Assembly (NCBI GenBank): GCA_025602905.1
Contig: JAHLKI010000026.1
Span: forward strand, 124,001-188,000
Source: Phlyctochytrium arcticum
Lineage: Eukaryota > Chytridiomycota > Chytridiomycetes > Chytridiales > Chytridiaceae
Direction: 5' to 3'
Length of the DNA: 64,000 bases
Shown piece by piece: positions 39,901 to 51,600 of the stretch. The stretch's first letter is position 1, and each line of letters begins with the position of its first letter. The notes beneath the pieces were generated by a model, which saw only the letters and a list, made by a program, of their open reading frames with translations, was not told the DNA's origin and did no database searches. A program made the translations under genes and the position numbers.

Positions 39901-42900
39901 GTGATGCCCAAGAGGCTATGACCATTGCTGATCGTGCCGTGAAACGCTACGAGGGGGATATCCGTCAGTTTCATGTTGATGAAAAAGGCGCGGTGATCTT
40001 GGCATTCTTCGGCTTACCCCCCAAGGCCCACGAGAACGACGCAACGTTCGGCATCAAGGCAGCCTTGGAGATTTGTACCCGATATCTCCCTTTATTTGAT
40101 GATTTCTCTGTGGGGATTACCACCGGTGTAGTGTCTATTGGAGGCGTGGGAAACTCCATTCGTACAGAGTACGCAGTAGTAAGTGTAGTACCCTTGTTCA
40201 TACCTTCTGCGTGAATATTGACCTTGTTTGTCGCAGATGGGAGACTCCATCAATATGGCCGCCCGCCTGATGTGCCACGCAGAAGCCAAGCGATCCCTGT
40301 TGTGCGATGAGCGATCGTACAATCTTGCGGACACTGACTTTGTATTTGACAAGTTGGGTGAGACTATGGTCAAGGGAAAGTCACATCCTATTGCAATCTT
40401 CCGTCCTCGAGCAACTTTACCTGAGCGTACGTTGAGCAAGCGAGGTGCCGGCCGACGCCTTGGAAAAGGCCAGCTCGTTGGTCGCCTGGTTGAAAAGGAC
40501 AAAATCATTAGTGAATTGAAACAATTCGAGGCGTCTGGCAATGCCGTTGTCAGCTCGGTTCTGGTCTTTGAAGCAGAGGGGGGGCAAGGATTGTCCACGC
40601 TTCTTGATTATGCCAGGGTAGAGGCGGCAAACTACAAACTCGCCATGTGGTAAGTTCTATATCGCGTCGCGACCGCATTAGCGTCCATTCTTGACTTCTA
40701 ACTCATTTCTGCTTGTTCATAGTACTGCCAGTGCGACGGAAACCGAAAAGTCGACGCCGTTCTACGCCTGGCGTGATCTTTTACGTGATTTGTTCAACTT
40801 TATCGCAAATGCTCACGTGAACGATAACTTGACTCTCACATTCAAAATCCGGGAACCTATCGACCACCCTTCGTCGGAGGAAGATACACAGGCAAAACCG
40901 GCCCCGGCCGCGGAAGCTTCAACTGATGTACAGCTTTCTACGCCTTCACAACGTCGCGATCTCTGGAGTGCGGTCAGGCAACGATCGCGTAAATCCTTTA
41001 TGGGTTCTCCGGAGGATTCCGGTCGGAAATCAATCTCCATGGCCTCTCCAGAGTCAGGCGAAATGCAGCGCTCTGCGTCATCTGCATCAACCACTATGAG
41101 ACCCAGTCCAATCGATACGACAACCGATTTGCCCCAAGGCCAAGGCAAACTGAAAGCTGTCGCAGAAGACAAGGAGATCAAAAGTCCAGAGGCAGCGTTG
41201 GCGACCCCCCTCAGTGCCGTAGATCCAATCGAGCTTAGACCGCTGAAAGACAGCATTAGAATTGCTTTGCAGCGAGTTGGCTACGACGAAACCCGCGTCG
41301 CGCATTTGTTTGGGCTTGTCTTCCCGGGAGAATACGAGCTTCCTCAAATGGATCATGGTGTCCTGATCTCTGGAAAAAGCCACATCAAAGAGCTCAGTGA
41401 TGTCGTGTGTCGCTTGATCAAGGCTGTTCTTGCTTCCAATCGAGTCATTCTGGGTTTTCCTGAAGGTCAATGGATGGATTCTTCATCCTGGGAGCTTTTG
41501 TATGACGTTCTGACCTATATTCCGAACGGCTTGCCAATTCTCATCTTCACGCGATTAATCAGTACCTACGAAAACGAGCAGAATACTGTGGTTTACAACA
41601 AGATGCGGCGACACAATTTGACCTCGTTCGATATTCATACGGTGGAAGGGCTCACGCTGGCTGACACGCACGACATGATCATTGTCGCTTGGCCTGGAGC
41701 GCTTATCAAGGGCGTCCATCCCGACATCGTTGAGCAGATCTTTAACCGAACTGAAGGAAAGCCGTTATATATCGAGTCTCTCGTCATGGCCTTTCAGGAG
41801 TCGGGCCAATACAGAATTGATCAAGACAGCATTCTAACCACTCAAGGAGATAACTTTAATTTCGATCACATCTTCGCCGGGCAAGGCCACCGCTCCATCA
41901 TTACCGCACAATACGACCGGCTGGACCGGACGTATCAACTATTCCTCAAGATTGCTTCGGCCCTAGGCGAGCGATTCCATGTTGAAGATGTAACTATATT
42001 TTTCAAAGACATGCCTGTCTTTACCGAGGCCTTCAGGGTCGATCAAAAACAAGTGCCCCGTAGCATTGACCAATACGACAAATATGGCTTTCTAACTCGA
42101 TGCGAATCCCCTGATATACGAGAGGGAGTAACTTATCAATTCAAGTCGGACGCTGTACGAAAGTGTATCTATTACATGATGGTTTTGACTCAACGACAGC
42201 AGCTTCATCTCAACATAGCTCTACATTACGAAAATCGAATCACAAAGGACAAAGACATGCGCCCAGCGCTTCTTATTTCTCTGTTCGAGCATTATATGCA
42301 GACAGACGACCGCCAAGTGATGAAGCGTATCAAATATATGGAAGAAGTCGCGGGCTTTTACTGGGAAAAGCGCCTGGTCACCGAGAGTATCAAGCATTAC
42401 CGCTGGCTTATTTCGACGGTTCAAGAGAACGAAATCAAAAGAGATCAAACGTTCTACACTGCGGACACGCGCTCGGACTGGCACCGCCATTTGGCAGAGG
42501 CTTACATGTGGAAGGACGATGTTGTTAACGCAGAAATCAATGCTCTACAAAGTCTCAAATGCCTGGGATGCCCCATGCCCACAGGTGCTACTCGCTTAGA
42601 GTTTGAAATTCGCAAATCACGCCGCAACGAAAAGGCGTGGCGTAAAGAATGGGTTCCGTGGGAGAAAAAAAGGAAGGATGCGGAAGAGATGGATCCTGTT
42701 CACCGATCAAATCTCGAGGCGGCGCGAGACATCTATCAAAAGTCAGCCAAGAGCTTGCGTGAAACCAGTCAGATTGAGCTTGCTGGGTCGTTCTCCGAGA
42801 GAGCCGATATTGCTGATCAGCCCAGACTGCCGCTGAGCAACGATTTCCAATCAGAGATGAGGGCGTACCTCTCATCGGTCCCTGAACAATTGCATGCCAA

Positions 42901-44203
42901 CCTTTTCTCGGCATCTCCTCGCCAGTATGATTCATCAGACTCCGATCTCGTTGATTTGATCGCCCGTGACCCAAGGATGGCCAGGCAGCACAAGGTGCGC
43001 TTGACCTTACTCATTTTGGCGGAGATCAACCTTCGTCTGGACCGTCGCCGCGAGCTAATGTGGTGCATCACCACGGGACTCAACTTATGCTACAACTTTC
43101 CGTTAAAGATCATTTTCGGCCGATTTCTGGCATTATGGGCTCTCTACCTTTCAAGATACGAGACAAAGAAGAAATTTAAAGAGTCACCCGAGTACGCTCG
43201 AGCGGCCGCTTCTAAAGAGCGCAGTGGTGACATTTTCAGCTCCATTCACCTTCATGAAACAATCGCGTCCTTTTATTTTGACAATTCCAAAGTACTTGGC
43301 AACGCAGAACACGCGCTGGATCACTATGAGAAGGCATTGAGTGCTGCTAAACTTGCTGGTGACAAAGTATCAATCAGTCGGATTTGGCGTTTGAAGAGTC
43401 TCCTACTGTTTTGGACAGTCAAACGTATCGATTCGCAAAAGGAGGCTCAAGCATATCTAACCTGGGCCTTTGACGAGGAAAATGACGAAGGAAAATTCTA
43501 TGCGTCGGCCATTTTGTCGGCGAACCTTTTGGAAGGAGACCGTCCGAATGAGGAGATCGAAGAATGTTCGTCGAAAATGTCTCAAGCGGTTAATCGCGCT
43601 GTCGTGGGAAAAGGTGACCACATCGCTAAGATACTTTATGACGCCTTGAATATGAAAACCAACTTCAAGTTGGGTCGTACCGTGGATCCCGCTTTCCTGG
43701 CCGAAGCCGGCAACGCGGCTATTTTAGAAAGAACCAGTAACGCCCATCAACCGATGGCTAATCTTGCCTACTTTGTCTTTTACGATGTAAATCGTCTGAT
43801 CTGGCGTCTCGGGTGGCACGACCAACAATCGCTGGGCGATAACCTTGCCATTCTTTCATTCATGTCGCGTCGACTCAAAAAGATCATGAAGTGGCAATAC
43901 CCCGCCGAACCTGTCTACTACGCGATCGCTTCTCTGAAGGCTGAAATTCGTGGTCAAGTGAAGAAAGCGCATGAGTCCTTTTGTAAGTCCTACAGACACA
44001 CCGCTAGTTTGTCGTACTTCGATGGGAAGCTCAACTTTCACCACTTCGAATTTTTGGACAAGGTGGCATCTACCAAGCAACTGCGAAACTACAACGAATA
44101 TGTCCTTTCAAGCAAGGCTCTGGCGGACACAGTTATGAAACAGATGGGGATGGCGGCTGACTCCCCCGATCAGTATATGGAAGGGGCATGGTGATACCGT
44201 CTG
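36950..44203 (+). repeat. Left arm of a ~7.2-kb inverted repeat
   Basis: The arm matches 48680 to about 55920 in reverse complement. From 37774 to 44203 every compared base and every open frame is identical, at fixed symmetry p <-> 92883-p, so there are no indels over 6.43 kb. The first difference is at 37773 (g versus t in the partner). Further out (36950-37772) the arms remain alignable but show many substitutions and small indels. Homology stops inward 9 bp after the cyclase stop codon. Confidence 0.93.
38114..44194 (+). CDS. Soluble adenylyl cyclase (ADCY10-like), copy 1
   Basis: There are seven exons (38114-38486, 38545-38897, 38962-39010, 39156-39452, 39514-40178, 40237-40649, 40723-44194), giving 1873 residues. 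Class III cyclase C1 holds the two metal aspartates, Asp210 (VVMADVSGYSLLTSRL) and Asp260 (KFAGDAVIFYW), and adenine-contacting Lys256. C2 has Asp513 (FHVDEKGAVILAFFG) and the transition-state Asn585/Arg589 (MGDSINMAARLM), but FIRIG replaces its metal Asp. The Lys/Asp pair predicts ATP rather than GTP as substrate. A STAND-type ATPase region follows, its P-loop degenerate (FEAEGGQGLSTLL, no Lys), then a >1000-residue helical TPR-like tail. The order C1-C2-ATPase-TPR is that of sAC, which makes cAMP in cilia and cytosol. No membrane helix was seen. The start at MDRRHGEISRRWGHRS is the first in-frame ATG. Confidence 0.9.
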
Positions 44204-44751
44204 CTTTTGTTTTTTTGTGTGTATATATTTAAAGAAAATCGAGTTCCTCTGAATTCACTCTCAAAAATGTCATGACTGAAACCCTAAGTCTAATACGGGC
44301 TTGCCCGCAACTGAGATGACATTTGCACATTGGTACATTGACAACATTACAGTTGAGGGTCGTTCTGGTGAGCACAATGTACATGCTTGAAGTCCGCAAA
44401 TTCCCCGGTGCTTCGCGGTGCCAGTACTATTTTTGCTTGCTTTTGGACCCGCAAATAAAGCGTAATTTCCGGTCCGCCATATCTATAAAAGGCCATACCC
44501 ACTTCGTTTCCCTCTCCCCTCTCACCCATGTTTTCTGCCCCATCATATGTACATGCCTCTGCCAAATGCGACCCACGACTCGGACTGCGTGGATGTCATC
44601 AGACACTCGCCGGCTAGAAACAAATGCATAACCTTCCTGACCTGCAACCTGGACTCTAGAGCTTCATTTGAATGGAAGCTGTGGAAACAGCCATGCGCAC
44701 TTGTGATCTACATGTGGGCTCAAGATAATCAAAAGTAGCGCTGCGCTGCAT

Positions 44752-45080
44752 TCATAAACATTGCGAATTTGCGATGCAGCAAGATGCTGGAGATGATGCC
44801 AATTTTGACGCTAAGGTAGGCCCGGTATTAGCCTGACAAGCATTGGGAATGCTTATTCATTGCTTGTCCCAAGATCCAAGACTGGAAGCGCGGTCTGCGC
44901 GAGTGAGGAAGGCTCCGCTGAAATCATAAACATTGTGATGACAGCAAAATGTTGGAGATGATGCCGATTTTGACGATAAGGTAGGCCCGGTATCAGCCTG
45001 GCAAGCATTGGAAATGCTTATTCATTGATTGTCCCAAGATTCAAGACTGGATGCGCGGCCTGCGCGAGTGAGGAAGGCTG
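44752..45080. repeat. Two direct tandem copies of a ~160-172-bp unit
   Basis: Copies start with tcataaacattg at 44752 and 44924 and share gctggagatgatgcc/gttggagatgatgcc, taaggtaggcccggtat, an aagcatt...aatgctt inverted motif, and gcgcgagtgaggaaggct. The copies differ by scattered substitutions. Confidence 0.85.
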
Positions 45081-46204
45081 ATGAGACGCAAAAAGTATCG
45101 GAACGCGGCTGATCGTTGGCGTCGATGAAATGAGGACAAATCACCTGCTGGCCATGATTTTCGAGGGTACCCCTCTTCGATCAATCATCGTGGGAGATTG
45201 TTGTAGCCATGAAAGAGCAAGTGGTCCGTGATGAAGCGATCATGAGTGACATTTGGTGAGTGACGGTTGTTGATTGACATTTGAGGATTGACATTTGATG
45301 GCTGACGTTTCCTGGTGGCTACATCGGCGGATGAACGGTGAAAGTGGAAAGGATGGAGGCGGGGCGGTACGTCAAACGACGTGGTGGTTGCTCTCTGCGT
45401 ACTCGCTGGATCTGGGACGCACTACCAGAAGAACAAGGTGTAAATTAGAAGAAGGCGCAAACCCCGCCAATTTTGCTGGAGCTTACCAGGATGGACGACA
45501 AAGAGATGTTCCTACTCGCAGTCCCTAGTCGCAGGTCGAAAAGCCGACAATATGACGGGTGTTTGATTTGACGCGCAAAGGCAGTTCCGAGGTCTGAGTT
45601 GGAGGTAGGCGGTTCGCAAATCAAGTGCTCCGTTCCCGAGCGTGGGTTTCCGCAAGCCTGTGGGCTTCATGGGAGTAGTAGGACTTGGTTCTGATGGGTC
45701 AGTATTCTTGCGGTCCAGTGGAAGGAGCTACCAGTTTAGCGCACGCGAGAGATCAACGTTTGGTTTCCCCCCTTGGCAAGTTCATGTCATGTGACCTCAA
45801 CTCCAGATGGATTTCCGCTACTGACGGCGATTGACGGCGATGGATGGCGATGCACGACGATACCAGCACACGAAAGAATGGATCATGATTCAGCACAAAA
45901 GCAAGCTGATCAGCTTTGAAGTACAAGATGAGGGCCAAATCCAAAGTGTTGAGCTTGTCACTCATTCAGATTCAGTCGGTGGGGAGCACGCTGGCGTTAT
46001 GCAGCATGAATTCACCCGCAAATTGACCAAGCACCACGCAAAAAATGCCGATGGCTGTGGAGTAGAGTGCCAGATTTTGTCTCAGTTGTGTTTGTGTCAA
46101 GAAGTTTCATTCAGATGCGCGATGATTCCAGCCCCAAATCGCGATTAATCCTACCGTACTGCAACAAGTGCTCATCGGCGCTGCGAAAATATTGATTTCA
46201 AAAG

Positions 46205-46275
46205 GTCCCTGGTGGCCGAGTGGTTAAGCAAGGGCATGCCGACGGGTACTGCGCGGGTTCGATTCCTGCACCTTG
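46205..46275 (+). repeat. tRNA-derived unit with A and B boxes (SINE head or tRNA pseudogene)
   Basis: TGGCCGAGTGGTTAAG (46213-46228) is a Ser/Leu-type A box, and GGTTCGATTCC (46256-46266) is a consensus B box at a suitable distance. The acceptor stem does not close and no anticodon arm can be folded. The next ~150 bp contain several short hairpins (for example gtccttcgggac near 46387) before a T-rich stretch. The layout is that of a tRNA-derived SINE, but only one copy is seen here. Confidence 0.5.
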
Positions 46276-47189
46276 CGAAAAACCCCTCGGTATATTCTTC
46301 AGCTTGCATATGTAAGCTGCAGTAAGAATAGCGCAGCTGCCCCGAGCAGCTGGTCAGGCGTTCCCTAAGGGGTATCTGGGGCTACTGTCCTTCGGGACGG
46401 GAGCTTCAGATATTCCTTTTGCCATGCGTCCTTTTTCTTATTCTCAAGTCCTGGTAGTCTGCAGACTGCCTTTGGCCCGATTCATAGATCGTAAATGGAG
46501 GGAGAGCTGGACGAAAGGTGTTCACGATAAAGTGTATCAACTCGCTGGCTATCGACGCATAACTAGTTGAACGCGTCTATCCGGGCAATAAACCAAACAC
46601 TAGTATACCTGCCTGAACAGAAAGAGTCTAGGGGATAAGGTTGTCGGTATGAAGCAAAATTGAATGACTAGGGTGAACGATTAATCGTTTGTTCGTATAG
46701 CTCGAGTGGAAAAAAAGAAAACTAGAACAAAAAACCAGTATCAGTGACTGGAGAAAAGCTGTGCTTGTTTTTGAACTTACCTTGTCACATTTTCACAGCA
46801 TGGACTTACCTTCACAGCATGAACTTACCTTGTCACGGGCCCTTGAAGATAGTTACGAGCACCGCGCTGCTACTTATGCCTTGTTGGCGCGAAACCGTAG
46901 CGGTTGCGGGAGCCTTTCCTGGACGCGTCACGGCCAATCTAACGGTCGACGCGTCGGGACGACAGCATCGCGACTTTGCACACCAAACACTCGGAAAAGA
47001 ACCGGCGACCACAAACAGAAAGCAGGAATATTGGTGCTGGCACTGGTACTGGTACTGGCCAGCGCACGCCGGCTATGGGCCATCGGGGTATATGGGGTTT
47101 CGGGTATGGTGGTTGGTGCGTTGAGCAAGTTGTTTTTTCCTCCTCTGAACTCTGAAAATAGGCTCAAGTAAACCTACCACCACAAACCC

Positions 47190-47753
47190 ATGGACCAACC
47201 AACGAAACTACCTCCTAGTACTGGTCAAAGAATGGTCTCTCGAAACCTTTTCCCCGCACCTCCTACCTTCCCAAACACATCCTTGTTTAAGACCGCAAAA
47301 CGGCGAAACCAACTTCCGCCAGAGCCCCCGTTTGGACCCAGGAATATGTCTCGGGCGAACATGCTCTTCTCCAGGAATGTGATGTCTGAGCCTCCCTCGG
47401 CGTTTGATTGCAACAAGATCGACTTTCGTTCTTCAGCCCGACACCATCCCGTCCTTTGGATGCCTCCAGCGAACCTTTTCCCCCTCCACATTTGGCCCCT
47501 TAACCGGAAAACCTACGAAATGCCAGGATCACCTTTCCCATATCACCACGGAATACTCGCCATGAATATATATCACCAAACCCGTTTGGATGCCGCTTCG
47601 TCCTCGTACCAGGAGCCCCTCGCATATTGCGGCACAAGCTTCCGCCCAACGCAAATAATCCTCCTTCATTCACATACCGCACTGTATTTTCAGCCTGCCA
47701 ATTTTCCTTCGCAATCTCGGCTGGTCATCTCCGCAACTGAAAGAGTCGTTTGA
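47190..47753 (+). CDS. Weak hypothetical ORF in the inverted-repeat spacer
   Basis: 187 codons from a genuine ATG, with a Pro-rich composition (LFPAPPTFPNTSLFKTAKRR). It has no recognisable domain, no splice support and sits in repeat-rich DNA. It may be non-coding. Confidence 0.2.
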   Translation: MDQPTKLPPSTGQRMVSRNLFPAPPTFPNTSLFKTAKRRNQLPPEPPFGPRNMSRANMLFSRNVMSEPPSAFDCNKIDFRSSARHHPVLWMPPANLFPLHIWPLNRKTYEMPGSPFPYHHGILAMNIYHQTRLDAASSSYQEPLAYCGTSFRPTQIILLHSHTALYFQPANFPSQSRLVISATERVV

Positions 47754-48143
47754 ATGCGGAACATGTACCTTTTGGTTTTTTGAATTGAAAGCATGTGGAA
47801 AGCCAGACTGGGCATCTACAGTACCAACATTTCGAGACGGCCTGTAGGACCTTGATTTGCAAAATTAGGTGTAGTTTCATCAAAGATGTTTCAAAAACAC
47901 CAGCTAAAGTCATTTTCAGTGAGCGCAAAGGTAGAGTGACATTGGCTCGTGGTTGTAAGATTCGGAGTATTGTTGCGAAATAGGGTCTTTTCATCATTTG
48001 GCTTACCCGTAATGAAAGCCTTTCCCATTTCCTTTATGTATAAACACCGAAATCTCTCTCCCACTTCTGTAATCTTAACTTGCATACATCAGTAGCAAAC
48101 TTTTTAGTTCAAAAAACGGCATCAGCACCATAGTCTCTCCACT

Positions 48144-48533
48144 ATGACAGACCAAAGACAATCGTCGTCCGCGGATACTACTTTTACCCCAGCTGCTCTG
48201 GAGTTGGCAGCCGAACTCCTCAAAAGCAACAAACCCGAAATAGATGAGACTGAAGAATCTCATTCATCATCTCGTTACTTTCCCACACTGACTATTAACA
48301 CAGAAGATGTATTGACTGTCAACGGAACGAAACAAAGTATTCAAGGACATGTACCGGCAAAATTATATTTGGCAAATACGGGAATTCTGATCGGCGTATA
48401 TGTATTCATGCAATGCGCGAAATCAGTCGCCAAACCGTCCCACAGTCGTGCGACGAAGATGGTTAGTGGATACCAATGCCGTGTACAAATATCAGTACCT
48501 GGCCAGCGTCTCGAAGTGGGGTTCTGGATATAG
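48144..48533 (+). CDS. Weak hypothetical ORF next to the right arm
   Basis: 129 codons from an ATG in acceptable context. The first half reads plausibly (TFTPAALELAAELLKSNKPE followed by IDETEESH), while the second half looks less protein-like and may include intron sequence. No homologue is recognised. It is convergent with cyclase copy 2 on the other strand. Confidence 0.28.
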   Translation: MTDQRQSSSADTTFTPAALELAAELLKSNKPEIDETEESHSSSRYFPTLTINTEDVLTVNGTKQSIQGHVPAKLYLANTGILIGVYVFMQCAKSVAKPSHSRATKMVSGYQCRVQISVPGQRLEVGFWI

Positions 48534-48679
48534 ATAACTGATGCAGTTGCACTTTGTAGCATAGACGGGATCATGCTTGCATTTGCATGTCTGGTTATAA
48601 GTAAAATCGGAGAATACATTTTTGTGTATGTCATCATATAATCGGAGAATACATTCACATGTAGATACAAAAACAAAAA

Positions 48680-51600
48680 CAGACGGTATCACCATGCCCC
48701 TTCCATATACTGATCGGGGGAGTCAGCCGCCATCCCCATCTGTTTCATAACTGTGTCCGCCAGAGCCTTGCTTGAAAGGACATATTCGTTGTAGTTTCGC
48801 AGTTGCTTGGTAGATGCCACCTTGTCCAAAAATTCGAAGTGGTGAAAGTTGAGCTTCCCATCGAAGTACGACAAACTAGCGGTGTGTCTGTAGGACTTAC
48901 AAAAGGACTCATGCGCTTTCTTCACTTGACCACGAATTTCAGCCTTCAGAGAAGCGATCGCGTAGTAGACAGGTTCGGCGGGGTATTGCCACTTCATGAT
49001 CTTTTTGAGTCGACGCGACATGAATGAAAGAATGGCAAGGTTATCGCCCAGCGATTGTTGGTCGTGCCACCCGAGACGCCAGATCAGACGATTTACATCG
49101 TAAAAGACAAAGTAGGCAAGATTAGCCATCGGTTGATGGGCGTTACTGGTTCTTTCTAAAATAGCCGCGTTGCCGGCTTCGGCCAGGAAAGCGGGATCCA
49201 CGGTACGACCCAACTTGAAGTTGGTTTTCATATTCAAGGCGTCATAAAGTATCTTAGCGATGTGGTCACCTTTTCCCACGACAGCGCGATTAACCGCTTG
49301 AGACATTTTCGACGAACATTCTTCGATCTCCTCATTCGGACGGTCTCCTTCCAAAAGGTTCGCCGACAAAATGGCCGACGCATAGAATTTTCCTTCGTCA
49401 TTTTCCTCGTCAAAGGCCCAGGTTAGATATGCTTGAGCCTCCTTTTGCGAATCGATACGTTTGACTGTCCAAAACAGTAGGAGACTCTTCAAACGCCAAA
49501 TCCGACTGATTGATACTTTGTCACCAGCAAGTTTAGCAGCACTCAATGCCTTCTCATAGTGATCCAGCGCGTGTTCTGCGTTGCCAAGTACTTTGGAATT
49601 GTCAAAATAAAAGGACGCGATTGTTTCATGAAGGTGAATGGAGCTGAAAATGTCACCACTGCGCTCTTTAGAAGCGGCCGCTCGAGCGTACTCGGGTGAC
49701 TCTTTAAATTTCTTCTTTGTCTCGTATCTTGAAAGGTAGAGAGCCCATAATGCCAGAAATCGGCCGAAAATGATCTTTAACGGAAAGTTGTAGCATAAGT
49801 TGAGTCCCGTGGTGATGCACCACATTAGCTCGCGGCGACGGTCCAGACGAAGGTTGATCTCCGCCAAAATGAGTAAGGTCAAGCGCACCTTGTGCTGCCT
49901 GGCCATCCTTGGGTCACGGGCGATCAAATCAACGAGATCGGAGTCTGATGAATCATACTGGCGAGGAGATGCCGAGAAAAGGTTGGCATGCAATTGTTCA
50001 GGGACCGATGAGAGGTACGCCCTCATCTCTGATTGGAAATCGTTGCTCAGCGGCAGTCTGGGCTGATCAGCAATATCGGCTCTCTCGGAGAACGACCCAG
50101 CAAGCTCAATCTGACTGGTTTCACGCAAGCTCTTGGCTGACTTTTGATAGATGTCTCGCGCCGCCTCGAGATTTGATCGGTGAACAGGATCCATCTCTTC
50201 CGCATCCTTCCTTTTTTTCTCCCACGGAACCCATTCTTTACGCCACGCCTTTTCGTTGCGGCGTGATTTGCGAATTTCAAACTCTAAGCGAGTAGCACCT
50301 GTGGGCATGGGGCATCCCAGGCATTTGAGACTTTGTAGAGCATTGATTTCTGCGTTAACAACATCGTCCTTCCACATGTAAGCCTCTGCCAAATGGCGGT
50401 GCCAGTCCGAGCGCGTGTCCGCAGTGTAGAACGTTTGATCTCTTTTGATTTCGTTCTCTTGAACCGTCGAAATAAGCCAGCGGTAATGCTTGATACTCTC
50501 GGTGACCAGGCGCTTTTCCCAGTAAAAGCCCGCGACTTCTTCCATATATTTGATACGCTTCATCACTTGGCGGTCGTCTGTCTGCATATAATGCTCGAAC
50601 AGAGAAATAAGAAGCGCTGGGCGCATGTCTTTGTCCTTTGTGATTCGATTTTCGTAATGTAGAGCTATGTTGAGATGAAGCTGCTGTCGTTGAGTCAAAA
50701 CCATCATGTAATAGATACACTTTCGTACAGCGTCCGACTTGAATTGATAAGTTACTCCCTCTCGTATATCAGGGGATTCGCATCGAGTTAGAAAGCCATA
50801 TTTGTCGTATTGGTCAATGCTACGGGGCACTTGTTTTTGATCGACCCTGAAGGCCTCGGTAAAGACAGGCATGTCTTTGAAAAATATAGTTACATCTTCA
50901 ACATGGAATCGCTCGCCTAGGGCCGAAGCAATCTTGAGGAATAGTTGATACGTCCGGTCCAGCCGGTCGTATTGTGCGGTAATGATGGAGCGGTGGCCTT
51001 GCCCGGCGAAGATGTGATCGAAATTAAAGTTATCTCCTTGAGTGGTTAGAATGCTGTCTTGATCAATTCTGTATTGGCCCGACTCCTGAAAGGCCATGAC
51101 GAGAGACTCGATATATAACGGCTTTCCTTCAGTTCGGTTAAAGATCTGCTCAACGATGTCGGGATGGACGCCCTTGATAAGCGCTCCAGGCCAAGCGACA
51201 ATGATCATGTCGTGCGTGTCAGCCAGCGTGAGCCCTTCCACCGTATGAATATCGAACGAGGTCAAATTGTGTCGCCGCATCTTGTTGTAAACCACAGTAT
51301 TCTGCTCGTTTTCGTAGGTACTGATTAATCGCGTGAAGATGAGAATTGGCAAGCCGTTCGGAATATAGGTCAGAACGTCATACAAAAGCTCCCAGGATGA
51401 AGAATCCATCCATTGACCTTCAGGAAAACCCAGAATGACTCGATTGGAAGCAAGAACAGCCTTGATCAAGCGACACACGACATCACTGAGCTCTTTGATG
51501 TGGCTTTTTCCAGAGATCAGGACACCATGATCCATTTGAGGAAGCTCGTATTCTCCCGGGAAGACAAGCCCAAACAAATGCGCGACGCGGGTTTCGTCGT

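Larger units (their letters stand above)
44204..48143. other. Spacer of the inverted repeat, repeat-rich, no firm gene
   Basis: The spacer holds a ~172-bp tandem duplication (44752-45080), short ttgacattt and gacggcgat repeats (45250-45300, 45823-45860), a tRNA-like unit (46205-46270), short gaacttaccttgtcac repeats (46780-46840) and two weak ORFs (47190-47753 and, just beyond, 48144-48533). Confidence 0.6.

Noticed and set aside
46744..47171. Two overlapping ~130-codon plus-strand frames
   Set aside because: They contain short nucleotide repeats (acttaccttgtcac) and no protein-like conservation; not called.
49800..50295. Frames of 88 and 128 codons on the plus strand of the right arm
   Set aside because: These are antisense shadows of cyclase copy 2, and the same frames appear mirrored at 42588-43083.
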